Origin: Cladocopium goreaui | Taxonomy: Eukaryota; Sar; Dinophyceae; Suessiales; Symbiodiniaceae | Length of the DNA stretch: 64,000 nt | Assembly (NCBI GenBank): GCA_947184155.2 | Contig: CAMXCT020001733.1 | Coordinates: forward strand, 62,001-126,000 | Reading direction: 5' to 3' | Part shown: positions 47,905 to 60,439 of the stretch, piece by piece | Numbering within the stretch: the first letter of the stretch is position 1 | Layout of the letters: the number at the start of each line of letters is the position of its first letter | The notes under the pieces: model-generated | The model's database searches: none | Told to the model about the DNA's origin: nothing | What the model saw: the letters and a program-made list of their open reading frames with translations, nothing else | Position numbers and translations under genes: made by a program

Positions 47905-48715
47905 CTGCTGGATGTAGTGTGGTGTAGCGCAGCTGTACGTAGTTATAGTTGTAGTGTAGTGGAGTTGTAGTTGTGGTGTAATGCAATTAGTGTAGTGCAG
48001 TTGCAGTTGCTGGTGTGGTGGTGTAATGAGTATAGTGTAATGTACTGTAGGGCAGTGTAGTTGCGTGTAGTCTAGTGTAGTGTAGCGTAAAGTAGCGTAG
48101 TTGTAGCTGTTGTTGTGGTTAGTGTAGTGTAGTGTGGTGTGGTGTAGTGCGGTGTAGTGTAGTGTGAAGTAGTGTAATGTAATTAGTGTAGTGTCGTGTA
48201 GTGTCGTGTAGTGTCGTGTAGTGTCGTGTAGTGTCGTGTAGTGTCGCGTGGTGTGGTGTGGTGTAGTGTGGTGTAGTGTAGTGCAGTGTAATGTAATTAG
48301 TGTAGTGTCGTGCAGTGTGGCGTGGTGTGGCGTGGTGTAGTGTAGTGAAATGTAGTGTAGTGTAGTGTAGTGTCGTGTAGTGTAATGCAGTGTAGCGTAG
48401 CGTAGCGTAGTGTAGTGTGGTGTACTGTACTGTACTGTACTTGTAGTTGTAGCAGTAGCTGTAGCTGTAGCTGTAGCTAGTGTAGTCTAGTCTAGTCTAG
48501 TCTAGTCTGGTCTAGTCTACTCTAGTCTAGTGTAGTGTAGCGTAGTGTAGTCTAATGTAGTGTAGTGTAGGGTAGTGTAGTGTAATGTAGTGTAATGTAA
48601 TTAGCGTAGTGTAGCGTAATGTAGCGTAATGTAGCGTAATGTAGCGTAATGTAGCGTAATGTAGCGTAATGTAGCCTAATGTAGCGTAGTTGTAGTTGTT
48701 GTGTAGTGAAGGGTA
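47905..48715. repeat. Degenerate GTGTA/GTAGC pentanucleotide microsatellite
   Basis: About 800 bases dominated by TAGTG, TCGTG, TAGCG and TCTAG five-base words, in blocks: GTGTCGTGTA (about 48190-48245), TCTAG (about 48484-48530) and GTAGCGTAAT (about 48603-48690). Confidence 0.95.
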
Positions 48716-48779
48716 GTGTATTCCCTTGCGCCTGTCACGCACAACGACATCTGAACGTCCAAAAATGCTCCGTACCCCG

Positions 48780-49130
48780 CAGTCGTGTCCACTTTTGACT
48801 TCGAACCGTGCTTCGTGCCACAATGGCGTGCACTTTTTCGACATCTCAATTTCAAAAAGTGCTCCGAACCTTGTGTTTTGTGCATTTTGACTTGGAAGCG
48901 TGCTTCCCGCCACAACGGCGTGCACTTTTTCGACATCTCAACTTCCAAAAGTGCTCCAAGGCTGCGGTGTTTTGTACATTTTGACTTGGAAATGTGCTTC
49001 GCGCCACAGCGGCGTGCACTTTTTCGACATCTCAACTTCTAAAAGCGCTCCGAAGCTGAGGTGCTTTGTACATTTTGACTCGGACATGTGCTTCGCGCCT
49101 CAACGGCATGCGCTTTTTCATCTCTCATCT
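48780..49130. repeat. Tandem repeat, about 92-94-bp unit, about 4 copies
   Basis: GGCGTGCACTTTTTCGACAT, then CTCAACTTC, AAAAGTGCTCC and TTTTGTACATTTTGACT recur with spacing of about 92-94 bases (CACTTTTTCG at 48831, 48923 and 49017, with a diverged fourth copy near 49110). Confidence 0.9.
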
Positions 49131-49266
49131 TTTCAGCCATATGAGGTTCCGCACGGGATCAATCCAGCCAGAGTGCCAGAATGATGCATCCAACATCTGG
49201 AGACGTTATCATCGATACGTTGAATTAGGACAGGTCAACATGCAGGAGATTGTGAACTTTGAGCAG

Positions 49267-50112
49267 TCACAACAAAACGTCGAAGGAAGATTTCCAATAC
49301 AAAGCGACATGTTTCTTCTGAGTAGGATCTAACCACTCGCCAGGATTAGACCGGGAACACTGGAGCAGAAAGGCCAATACTTTATCAGGGAACACGAACT
49401 TCTTATGTAGATAGATGCTAGCCACGCGATTGAAACCAAATTCGGACAAATGCAGCGATGATATTGCACGGATTGGGATACGATTTGCTTTCAAGAGTCT
49501 CACAACGAAAACTTGAAAACGTCTAGCTAGCTTACCAAGGGTTAGTTCACTGTGAATCCACCCGGGCTGCCAACCATGGGTCGCAACAAGATCTAGACTT
49601 AGTTCTATCCAGGAGACTCTTTCTTCAGCCGTGGCCCCCCTCACTGGGACAAACCAGTGAGGAGCAGAAAGGTAGCTAGCCAGAGTTCTTGCGGCAAGTT
49701 GGGAGATCCTGTTACGACCAGATGTGACAGACGAAAAGTCATGCAATCTTCCAACTGGCCCCAAGACCCTGGGAAGACTGCGAAACCTATGAAATTTGAT
49801 GTAATGAACTGCGAGTGTTTGCCTAAGATTTTCAGGGATCGGGTTGCAACTGCTTAAAATGTCAAGGAAAGAAGTTTCCACTGAGCCAGGCTTGATCACC
49901 TCCGAAAAAACGCGGCACGCGCCTGTGCACGCTGAAATTTTTGACCGCACGCGACGTAGGGGTACACAAGAGCACGGCGTCGCAGTCCGTATACGGGGGG
50001 AATTGAAACGCTCCAGATCATCGTGCGCGAAATGTTCAGTTCGTGACATCAGAGTAGTGACCAAATGAACTTGTAGCCCAACTGCCTGGGAAATGAACTT
50101 TTCATCTCTCAT
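49267..50112 (-). CDS. Hypothetical protein, 281 codons
   Basis: ATG at 50112 (MRDEKFISQAVGLQVHLV) to a stop at 49267. Composition is protein-like, with basic and hydrophobic helices and no repeats. Segments such as TAEERVSWIELSLDLVATHG and EFGFNRVASIYLHKKFV show no certain family; a loose resemblance to tails of dinoflagellate LINE-type polyproteins is only an impression. It lies just after the 92-bp repeat array. It could be a transposon fragment or a host gene. Confidence 0.35.
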   Translation of the reverse strand: MRDEKFISQAVGLQVHLVTTLMSRTEHFAHDDLERFNSPRIRTATPCSCVPLRRVRSKISACTGACRVFSEVIKPGSVETSFLDILSSCNPIPENLRQTLAVHYIKFHRFRSLPRVLGPVGRLHDFSSVTSGRNRISQLAARTLASYLSAPHWFVPVRGATAEERVSWIELSLDLVATHGWQPGWIHSELTLGKLARRFQVFVVRLLKANRIPIRAISSLHLSEFGFNRVASIYLHKKFVFPDKVLAFLLQCSRSNPGEWLDPTQKKHVALYWKSSFDVLL

Positions 50113-50194
50113 CTGGCCAGATGTCTCTGCACCCGCCGCTTTACGACCTTCCGGAGCCACAAATCATTGGAAAAACACAGTGCTTCGCGACTTT

Positions 50195-50520
50195 TCTATT
50201 TTTTCGCGCACCTGCATCTTCTTTCTTCTCGCTCTTTCTCTTCTCTTATCTTCTCTCTTCTGCTCTTCTCCTCTCTGCCTCTTCCCACCTCTGCTTTTCC
50301 ATCTGTCCATATTGTCGGAAGTTTGACTTCTAAACCTCCTTCGATCATAACATAAATATACAGAAATAATGTATAAAACATATAGATAGATAGATAGATA
50401 GATAGATAGAAAGATAGAAAGATAGAAAGATAGAAAGATAGAAAGATAGAAAGAACCAAGACATGTTGCGGACTGCCCTTCCAATCCAACTTAATCCATG
50501 ATGCCGACTCTCTGCAATGA
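50195..50520. repeat. CT-rich tract and GATA/GAAA microsatellite
   Basis: A pyrimidine-rich stretch (TCTTCTC words, about 50215-50290) is followed by AGATAGATAG/AGAAAGATAG repeats at about 50382-50453. Confidence 0.85.
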
Positions 50521-53080
50521 GGTGGCCGTTTGGTCAAGCTTGGAGCTGATCTTTTTCAAACATATGTAATGAATCAAGCTTGGCAACTCCATCATGAAGC
50601 ACCCATCCATTTCATTCTGTTCCATTCCATTCCATTCCCAGTACATGTTCGAAACCATGACTGTCCTGCGATGTCGTTCTCCAGAATCCTTGTCCTTGTC
50701 AATCCAGGACATCCTGCACCCAGCTCGATTGCAGGACCGCGTCTGACTGCAATCCAGATGGTTTTTACAGCCGCCAGGATAGTGGAGGATCGTCCTGATG
50801 GAAGGTCAGCTTCGCGGCGCTTTCAACTTTCCAGGCATTCATTGACCTTATTCGGAGAAAAGGGGGAGAGAACAAGAGAGAGAGAGAGAGGGACAGAGGG
50901 ACAGAGGGACAGAGACAGAGCGAGCGGAGGCTGCAGGGAGACCGACAAAATGAACTGGGGTAGAATGCAATTCCTTCGACTGACTCGAACTCGTCTCCAC
51001 AACGTGTATTTCAGCATCCTTTCGTATGATATTGGTGTTTGCCTTTTGCATCATCTGTGTGAGAGACATCTTGGTAAGATCCATGCCCTTCTTTGCCGCC
51101 AAGTTGGTGAGCCGCCCCTGGATAGAACAGCACACAGTGGGAAAGCCGTGCACTGGCAACGGGACATAAGCAACACAGCGTCACACTACTGTAATACACT
51201 GATACTTTTAATCATTTTTTGAATATCTCAGTCCATAACTATTTACGCTGTCTCATGCTTTGGCTATCTATGAGTCACTATGGCAATTTCAGCAGAACAA
51301 TAGATATTCCGATTTCGGAAGGAAGAGCGCACTGGCTGTTCACCTGCTTGGCCTCAAAGTGGTTAATCATTCTCCTCCAATAATCCTCATCCGTGACATT
51401 TGAAAGCAGTGACACTACAGTAGGCTAGCTGGTTGCTGAAACATTGATGTCTTGCTTTCAATCCTGTTAAATTGGAACAGGAGAACCCATCTCAACCCCG
51501 CGGGAGTGCAAAGTGGTGAACCGACATGGTGAGAAGTGGCGGAACAAGTTGGGTAAACAGGTCCATCTCAGAAACAGGGTCTAAAAATCAAGCTTTTGGC
51601 AGTTGGTGAAAGTTCAACCACAGGCCCAGAAATTACATGGCAAACAAGCCACTATCTGCCCGTACAAACGTCTGATGCAGCAAAAAAAACGGTTTACTGA
51701 AAATAAAGGACAATGTTGGAATATGTAAGATGGAAATCAGGAAAAATTGTTGTTTGAGGTGTTGCCGTTCCACAAATGGCGACTGAACTTGCTTGTCTTT
51801 GCCACGCCTCGGCCTTCGCGAGACGCTGCTCCAAGGCAGTGAGCCTGGGCGAAGATGAGAGCAGGATCGCCAGCAAAAACGTCTATCCAGGGATAAGAAA
51901 CACCGATTATATCGCACAAGGCTGTAAATTGAAAGGTTTCATTTGGAAGTTTGCAAAACATCGTGGGTGAGTGAAGCTCCGAGCCATCACAGCTTCTACA
52001 GTATGATTCCGTCTGCCTCTTCTGCGCGAAAGTTCAGTGACCTTGCCAGGGTCCCTCCAACAAATTGCAACTAATCTGGGAGCAAAAGCCATGAAACTTT
52101 CTGAAGCACTCATGCTAGCTGCCGATATACTTTGATAACATCGGTTTGAACTGGCCCCTGCTTATCACAACACGTTGCCACCATACTGGGTAGCTGCAGG
52201 TGCATGTCTGTGTGTGCGCGCAGGTGTGCTTGTGTGTGTGTGTCTGTCTGTCTGTCTTTGTATGCGAGTCTGAAGGTGTGAAGTGTGAAGGCGTGAAGTG
52301 TGAGTGACTGTGCAAGTGCTTTCCCCATGTAACCTTGTCTCCGCAAGTCTGGGAAGAAATGCAAGCCTGCTAGCACATGCATGCAGTGGAAGAGGGTCGG
52401 CGCAAGAAGTTGCATTCTTCAACTCCTGCTCAACTCAGATCGGCTGTCTGTTGCACACATGCATGTTCCGCAGGTTGACTCCAGAGACCCTTGGCGCTCT
52501 TCCAAATCAAGAATTACGTGTAGCACGTTCAAGAGAGTCAGGCTGGGTTAACATGTTCTGTTGTGTTTGGTACACATCCCTTAGGCTTTAATCTTCACCA
52601 CCTATCTTTCAGGTGCTGGAATCATACTTGAAAATAGTTTCTTCATTCAAGTTGTTCTACTTTGTAAGACAAACTGCTGATTCTAATGGTTTGCATGATT
52701 CCTCCAAAGAATGACCTCTTGAATTTCTTGCATTAAATTGCTCCTCTATCAATTTTTTTGCAGGAATCAACTTGCGACCAACTTTTGCCAACAATGATGG
52801 ATTGGTTCCTCCTTTTTGTCATTTGTCTGGAGAACACGTGTTTTCCGCGTGCTCGTGCGTGCCACTGTGAAATGTATGTACTTTGCAAGCGCGAATGCTG
52901 CAAAGCGGTTTTGTGTCTTTGTTTCTGTGCAAGCTCGTGTTCGTCTTCACGGTCGTGTGTGTTTGCATCGAAACCGTTTGCCTCCATTTCCCAACTTAGC
53001 GTAAGACTGAACGTTCACCACCATGATGGCAATGAGATCCTGAATTAATTGTCAAGGTTGATAGTTTGTATCTGGTCTGC
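50521..53080. other. About 2.5 kb with only exon-like scraps
   Basis: A CATTC repeat at about 50609-50640 and GAGACAGAGGGACAGAG repeats at 50875-50925 are visible. On the minus strand about 51130-51015, the frame RLTNLAAKKGMDLTKMSLTQ followed by MMQKANTN looks protein-like. Near 51850-51770 LTALEQRLAKAEAWQRQA looks like a coiled coil. Neither has clear splice sites or a family. TGTG/TCTG runs lie at 52225-52260. Nothing else was recognised. Confidence 0.35.
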
Positions 53081-53139
53081 ACTCACTCTGCACAAACAAT
53101 AAAATTAACCCAGCATACAACCCCAATAGCAAAGTGTCG

Positions 53140-53460
53140 ATGGACACACCACCAAAGTGCCACCAAGACACCAACGACCACCGAAACACAATCGAGAGAC
53201 CACCAAGACACCAGCAGGACAGACACCAAAAAAATGTTGCCAACAAACATACTACGTCATAATCATTTTTTACCATCACCATCACCGTCGCAACAGCAAC
53301 AACAACAACAACATCATCACAACAACAACATCATCACCACAACTCCATCATCATTATTTTCTTTTTATTTTTCTTCTTTTTCATCAACCATGCCCGCATC
53401 ATCATAAGCAGCAGCAACATCATCATCATCATCATCATCACCACCAAAAATACTAGTCCT
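53140..53460. repeat. ACCACC/GAGACCACC words, then CAA and CAT trinucleotide runs
   Basis: ACCACCAAAGTGCCACCAAG-type words (53143-53225) are followed by CAACAACAA (about 53288-53330) and CATCATCAT (about 53405-53445). The CGAGAGACCACCAAGACACC words recur at 56760-57000. Confidence 0.85.
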
Positions 53461-53995
53461 CCACATCCTCACTTTTCATTTTCGACACATTCCAACTCGT
53501 GTGCAGGTGCAGGCGGACATGTTCTTCTTTAACACATCTACAAAATGTCATGGTTCTACACAAGTGCAGATGCAAGTGTGTATAAATAAATATACACTTA
53601 TTGACGCTTTGGTGCAGTTACATAGATGCAGGTATTTTCTTTAACACAACTACCACATGAACATATGCTGTTGTATTGCGGCAGATACATAGGCGCTGGC
53701 GGAGATCAACTTCCTAGAAAACACCAGAGAGTTGATATATTAAAGTGGCAGATGTGAAATTTCTTACTGTAAAGACACCTACTAGTTCAAAAGTTTTCCA
53801 AATTTTCTCTTAGGGCGGCAGGGCGGCGTGGATTCATATCCACGAAACACAACCTTCTCGCACGAAATGCTGATCGCAAAGAATTGAAATTAAATTGCAA
53901 TGTGGGTTTGCGCTGGGCAACCCTTTCCCACGAAATGCGTCTTGGTCGCCTGTGGTGAAATTGCGGTTTTACATCTGCTTACTGAACTCTTGTAG
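53461..53995. other. Spacer, nothing recognised
   Basis: Unique DNA; repeated GCACGAAATGC/CACGAAATGC words near 53856 and 53926 hint at an old duplication. No gene. Confidence 0.4.
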
Positions 53996-54004
53996 CGCGA
54001 AATG

Positions 54005-55200
54005 CGTGCCCGCCGTCGGAAATCATGCAAAAGTATGCCTGTGTAAAAACATCAGTACATAAAAGCCCCTCGTGTAAATCCATTCCTTTGTCAAAGCACC
54101 TCTGTTTGTAATGGTACCTGTGTGTAAAGCTGCTCAGTGTAAAATCATCTCTGTGTAAAAGTGTGTCTGTCTTTGTGTGTGTAAAAGTGTTTCTGTGTGT
54201 GAAGCCATGCATCTCTGTGTGAACGCATCTCTGTGTAAAAGTATTTCTGTGTACAACTATCTCTGTGTAAACGCGTGCGCGTTTAAAAACATCCCTGTTA
54301 AACCGCGCGCGTGTGTCTATGTCTGCGTGAAAAAATGCCTCTGTAAGAAAAATATTATCGTGTAGCGCTCAAGATCTCTGTGTAAAAGTATTTGCGGGTA
54401 GAAGAACCTCTGCGTCAAAGAACTGGCATGTAAAAGCACTGTGTAAAAGCATTGTGTATAAAAACACTTGTGTGAGAAAGCACCTCTGTGTAAAGGCACC
54501 TGTGCCTGTGTGTAAACGCGGCTGCGTCTAAAAGCTCCTCTTTGCAACATCATCTCTGTGAAAAAGTATTTATGTCTTAAAGCGCTTGTGTGTAAAAGCA
54601 TCCCTTTGCGCGCATTTTTTGTGCGTAAACGTAAAAGTGAGAATGGATGGAAGCCTAATTCCAGAATGGTTTGAGCCCTCCCTAAACTGTGTTTCCAGCC
54701 TCGCTCATGTAACAGTTTCTCTGCCTAAAAGTGTCCTAGTCTAAAAACACCCGTGTGTAAAAGCATCTCTCTGTTTAAAGAAACTGTGGAAAAAACGCCT
54801 CTTTGTAAAATTATCTGTGTACAAAAACCTCAATATAAATGTATTCCTGTGTAGGAACCATCTCCGCATAAGAGTATTTGTGTAAAAGCTTCTGTGTGTA
54901 AAGGCTACTCTGTGTCAAAAGAATCCCCGTGTAAAAGCACATGTACTAGTGTGTGACAGCATTCCGGTGTAAAAGCATCGCTGTGTAAAGGCATCTGTGT
55001 GTAGAAATACCGGCGCGTCTGTGTGTAAAAGCTCCTGCTGTACAAGCATCCCTGTGTAAAAGCACCTGTGCATGAAGGCAGGTGTGTGTAAAAGCACTAA
55101 GTTTGCGTGTAAAAACATGTCTTTGCGAAAAGCATCTCTGGGTTAAAGCACTCATGTGTGAAGGCATCCCTGTGTGTAAGCATCCCTCTGTGCAAAAGCC
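54005..55200. repeat. Highly degenerate short-period repeat, consensus near CATCTCTGTGTAAAAG
   Basis: TGTGTAAAAG and close variants recur dozens of times at irregular spacings (roughly 18-30 bases) across about 1.2 kb, with CATCCCT, CACCTG or CATCTCT between them. No ORF or family. Confidence 0.85.
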
Positions 55201-55329
55201 ACAAATCTAAAGGGTGAAGATGGTTCCTTCTCTTGAATGGAAGGGCCAAAACCAAAAGGCTAAGCAAATCAGCGTGCAATATTTTGGTCGCTTGGTCTTA
55301 GAATCTCTAGGCTGCGTAGTATTTGCGCG

Positions 55330-55925
55330 AAATTGCTCGGTATTTGCAGCATTTTGATGCACTTTGCAGCTAGCACCTGTGTACTGCATGGTTTTGTGCA
55401 ACATCAGTTCATTGCTTGGAACTTTGCCATCGCACAATATTTGCATGTGCGCGAAGGTAACATCTGCAAATTGCATGGTGCTTGCAAGATTTGGAATGAT
55501 ATCTGAAAAGCGCGTTATGATTTTACAGCGCTCTGAAGCAAAAATCTTTACACAGTCAAATGCTTGCAGCATGTCGAAACCAAAAAAAATCACTTGCACA
55601 GCAGCATGCCGGGGCAAAAATTAGCGCATCACATGGTTTTTGCCGTATTTTGTAACTATCACTTGTAAACCGCATGGCACTTGCAGCATTTTGAGTAAAT
55701 TGGATGCTATTTTGAGGGTTTCTGAAGATCAAAGCTGCAAGCGGAAGTGCACATATATTGCACATAGTTGCATGGTGTTTGCAGCATGCTGCGGCTAAAA
55801 TCTGTACAGTAAACTGCACGGTGTTCGCCACATTTTGAAATGAGCCCTTGTAAATTGCGTGGGACTTGCAGCTCTTTGAAAGTAACATATGTAAATTGGA
55901 AGGTGCACGCAGCATTTTGGAGCTA
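55330..55925. repeat. Degenerate repeat, about 60-75-bp unit, about 8 copies
   Basis: The core GTAAATTGCATGGTG, then CTTGCAGCATTTTGA, recurs with heavy divergence at about 55375, 55450, 55475, 55660, 55770, 55815, 55850 and 55895. It directly follows the TGTGTAAAAG array. Confidence 0.8.
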
Positions 55926-56269
55926 GGCCTTTGTTTCCCTCTTCCTACCGTCCTTCCTTCCTTCCCTCCCTCCTCTCTCCTTCTTTCCCTTCCTGCTGTC
56001 GAACTTATGTCCTTCTTTCCCGTTTGTTTTTGATGCTAATACTTTTTCTTGTGATATATGTGCGCGAGAGTCTCGCTGCCAGCGTAGCATGCAGTAAGTA
56101 CATCAACTCCTCCAGTGAGGTGAGCAGCCCACGGCCGTGGTTGCTGCATGGCATCAACTAACGTTTGCAATGTAGCTGTTTTCCTAGAAGCATCATAGTA
56201 AGTACGTTGTTCCTAACAGGCGTTAACAAACATCCCACCGCCTCAACCCAAACCTCCGAACGCAATGTC

Positions 56270-56678
56270 GTCGTCATCGTCACCGTTACCATCACCATCA
56301 CCGTCACGTCACCGTCATCATCGTCATCATCGTCATCAACACCATCACCGGCATCACCGTCATCATCGTCATCCTCGTCATCGTCATCATCATCATCATC
56401 ATCTTCATCTTCATCATCATCACCCTCATTGAACACTCATCATCGTCATCATCGTCATCATCCCCATCATCATCACTGTCATCATCGTCATCATCGCCAC
56501 CATCGCCATCATCATCATCATCACCACCATGATCATCATCATCGTCGTCATCATCACCATCACCATCGTCATCATCATCATCATCACCATCACCATCATC
56601 ATCACCATCATCATCATCATCACCATCATCATGGTCATCATCATCATCACCACCATCATCATCATCATCGTTGCCATC

Positions 56679-56709
<31 letters not shown>

Positions 56710-56752
56710 CCATCATCATTGTCATCATCGTCATCATCCTCATCATCAGCAA
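56270..56752. repeat. CAT/CGT/CAC trinucleotide microsatellite
   Basis: About 480 bases of CATCAT with CGTCAT and CACCAT variants. It is open in several frames on both strands (Ser, His, Ile, Asp, Met or Val homopolymer-like products), hence false ORFs. Confidence 0.97.
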
Positions 56753-56754
56753 TC

Positions 56755-57000
56755 GAGACACCACCGAGACATTCTCGAGACAGCAACAAAACACCACCGA
56801 GACAGTATCGAGAGACCAGCGAGAGACCAGCAAGAATCCAGCAAGAGACCAGCAAGCAACCAGGAAGAAACCAGCAAGAGACTGGCAAGAATCCAGCAAG
56901 AGACTAGCAAGAGACCACCAAGAGACGAGCGAGAGACCAGCGAGAGACTAGCGAGAGACCAGCGAGACACTACCCAGAGACCAGCGAGACACTACCCAGG
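56755..57000. repeat. Minisatellite of GAGACCAGCAAGA-type words
   Basis: GAGAGACCAGC, CAAGAGACCAG and AAGAATCCAGC units of about 11-14 bases repeat about 18 times; related words are at 53160-53230. Confidence 0.9.
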
Positions 57001-59540
57001 CTACACAGTGATCTTCTCGCTTTTCAGGAATCTGCGATTCAAATGCATTTAAATAGTATTTAAAGTTCAATTTAAATGCAGAATTAAGGCCCTGACCTGC
57101 ATGAAAGTCAGGCGCCAAACCCTGAGCATTCGCTGTGTTACTTGAAGATGTGTGTGAAAAATTGCAATATTCCTCACTGATCCAGGTGAGGATCAAAGAG
57201 GAGGTGATGTCGAGTTTGACTAAAAAAAACGATACAAAAAAGTGACAAAATGCTCTCTCACAATGTCGGCCGTAACTTTGACAGCAAAACCAAGCTAAGG
57301 CGCGTGCACATGCAGGCTTCAGGGAAAGCTGTTAATAAAAGCCCTTTTCTACGTTCGTTTATCTTGAGCCACTTGCAGTAGACCATGACTAGACTACAAA
57401 TATTTACATTTACAATTTACAAATAATTAAATATAAGAATTATGTTACATATATATATATATAAATTGTACATTTCATACTCTTGCACCTTCCACCCTGA
57501 GCTTGTTGGATTCCCAGACCACACAATCTGTATGCCCAAAGAACAAAGAACTGACGTGCGTCTCTGCGGGTGCTTGTGTGTGGGCAAACATGCACTGACC
57601 CCGGTAGCGGCAAACCCTGAAAAGAGTTCACTTAACTTCTTCGAACACATCACCACTCAAGCAGGTCCTTGTCGGCTGCAAAAACAAACGAATCACACAG
57701 ATATGGACCCTAAGGCACGGCCTTGGACGAAGCGTGGCAGCAAGTGCCACAGGGTGACTGAGAGTCATGGATGATTTTCTCCCATATCCTGAAGGATGGA
57801 AAAGCAAACAGCTGCTGGCAGCAAATGGCAAAGCTTGTCAAAAATTGGCACACATAGTCGGAACTGGCATGTGAAGAGGACACGAAGATAAGCATAGAGG
57901 TCAGTCTAAGATCTGTCAGAAGCAAACATATACAGATACCTTGAGATACATATAGACACACCGTATGCCCAAGCAGAATTGACCCCATGGTGGTCGATGG
58001 CTTCTAGGAAAATCAGCTTCCGAAGCAAGATCCAACAATTGCCGTTTGAATCTCTTTTGACAAAAAATATCAGCGTAGTTCGTAGTTGAGTTCCCCAGGA
58101 TGAGCTCCTGTTTCTGTCGTTTAGGTTCGTGCTGTGGTTAACCATCCAGCAATTCCACGCCATTCATAGCGGCATCTAGCGATATCTAGAGTATCTCTTC
58201 CGAAATGGTTGGCATAGTTATGCGGCACTAAAACACAGTAAAACTACAGTTTGTTCTCTCACTGAAGCATTCAGTCACCCTGACAAAGGCACTCTACATG
58301 CCCACATGTTCCAGGCTGGAATGGCCAAATGCCAAGCACACAATCCCACAGCTTCCAAGACAACTCATGCCGCTCTAGGCCTGGGCTGCCTTCTGACCTT
58401 AGCTCCGAAACCAGCTCCCAAAGAAACATCTAATGCCCCTTGTTGCCAACAGCTTCTTCAGCATATGCAGCTTGACATACATTTTGGTGCCATGCCCCAC
58501 ACTGGCACTGACTGGCAATTCGCCAGAAAGTCACCCACTGTCCAGTAAAACTGCTCTGGACGTGGAGTTTTGGTGCTCCAAACTGTTAAACCTCCAGGAA
58601 GCTGAGGCGAAGGGTCTGGATCCCAGAGGTCCTGAGTCTCGACGGTATCTTTCCATTTTGGACTACCTTCGGCCCGGACAGTCTACACAGTGCCACGAGG
58701 CAAAACCACCACATCTGAATCGCAAAATTTGTTTGAACATCGCCGAGAAGCAAAAGCCCACAAGACAGCACCTCTTGTGTTTTCTCAGTTCTGCTTCAAT
58801 GGCACGCAATAGCCTACATGTAGATTGGCTGTGTATTCCTGTGCTTCGCACAGGAATTAAAAGCCAAAACCATCTTCCGCTTTTTCAACTCTGCAGCAAA
58901 CTGCAGGTACGGAGGCACAAAGGAAACCAGGTACCCTTTCGAACCAAATACTATCATCTCTGTCATTCAGAAGTTCCAATGATTCTAGTGGACATGAAAT
59001 AAGGCTAAGGTATACTAAGGTAATACATTTTTGGTTTCCTGAAGTTGTGCTGACAGATGACAGATTGTCTCTAACCCGGCAAACTCAATGTTGTCACAAA
59101 AGTGGTTCCAATGGTATGTCCGCCTGGCACCTTGTAGAGTCGCTTGTGGAAATGAATGCCACATAGAACTTCAGGTGCTGTCACAAATCACACAAAGAAA
59201 AGAAAACAACAAACAGAAAAAACAGAAATGAGGCCAAGGTGCATCAACATGGTACAAGTGTCCTGCATAGGTGACCTGACGATGGCAAAAGCAATGGCAA
59301 AAACATCCAAGAACTGAACACCGCCTCAGCATGGCATGTCAGCTGCTGCCATGCAGCTGGCAATTGCATCCCGCAGCGCCAACCCGCCGGCACTGTGACC
59401 GACACATCTACAGTTGAAGGCTGCGGTTCCTGCGACATGCAAGGATTGTAGGATTTTTGTTTCCTCCGAGGGGTTGGTTTTCTCATTGTGAGACCTTGGT
59501 TTGTGGTTCAGTAACAGAATTTGGGTGTGATTTTTTCCAT
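57001..59540. other. About 2.5 kb spacer, no gene recognised
   Basis: The longest frame (58433-59002, plus, 189 codons) has no recognisable motif or splice structure. A short TATA run is at about 57450-57465. No RNA gene recognised. Confidence 0.4.
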
Positions 59541-59815
59541 TTTTGTGTGTATTAAATATATCAAATATTAATGAAAAATTGTATATATATATCATATATA
59601 TTATGTATATTATATATATTATATGTTATTTCTATTATATATTATATACATCTTTTGTATCATATATACTATATATTATATATATTATAAAAAGAAATAT
59701 TATACATTTTATATTTAATAAATATTGTATATTCGATACTTTTGTAAATATTATATTGAAAATAATACATATTTTAACACATATTCATATATATATATAC
59801 TATGTATCAACTATC
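59540..59815. repeat. AT-rich TATATTA low-complexity tract
   Basis: ATATATTATATATTATATG-type sequence; a second similar tract is at 60180-60385. Together they bracket the GTGGGAGACAAG array. Confidence 0.9.
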
Positions 59816-59827
59816 AAAGTTAAAATC

Positions 59828-60172
59828 AAATGGCCCAGAGCACCCAGAGTGGGAAGCAAGTGGGAGACAAGTTGAAATCACATGGCCCAGAGAACCGAGG
59901 AGCAAGTAGGGGACAAGTGGGAAACAAGTCGCAATTACATGGCCCAGGGCGCCCAGACAGAGTGGCAACCCAAAGCGTAGCAGGAGACAAGTGGGGACAA
60001 AAGTGGGGCAACAAATGGGGGGATAAGTGGCAACAAGTGGGAGACAAGTTAACACCACATGGCCCAAAGCACCCAGAGTGGGAAGACAAGTTAAAGTCGA
60101 AGTCACATGGCCCAGGGCACCGAAGCAAGTGGGAGACAAGTGGGAGACAAGTTTAGTGTCGCATGGCCCAAG
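59828..60172. repeat. Degenerate repeat with ATGGCCCAGAGCACC and GTGGGAGACAAG
   Basis: ATGGCCCA(A/G)(A/G)G recurs at about 59830, 59882, 59939, 60058, 60106 and 60162, with AAGTGGGAGACAAGT between. Units are irregular, about 50-110 bases. It sits as an island between two AT-rich tracts. Confidence 0.85.
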
Positions 60173-60439
60173 AAAATCGAATATATATATATTATTTCTA
60201 CAGATTGTAAAAATTATATATTGTATTTACAATTAAGATTATAAATCTCATATATTATAAACATATTTTTTATATATCATAAATCATATTTCATATATCA
60301 TATATATATATATATTATAAATTATCTTGTATAAAATATGTTATATATTATGTATTGTATATTTTATATCAAATGTTATATAGGAAGCCGCCTTCATTTT
60401 TGCTGAATTGCTTGGAAGTCTCAGCATCTCCTTGCCGGT

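Noticed and set aside
53160-53230. Possible coding repeat of Pro/Thr/Lys from ACCACCAAG words
   Set aside because: Low-complexity repeat continuing into CAA/CAT runs; no start or domain.
56165-57052. 295-codon plus frame and overlapping minus frames
   Set aside because: Products are Ser/His/Ile/Asp/Met homopolymers from CAT repeats.
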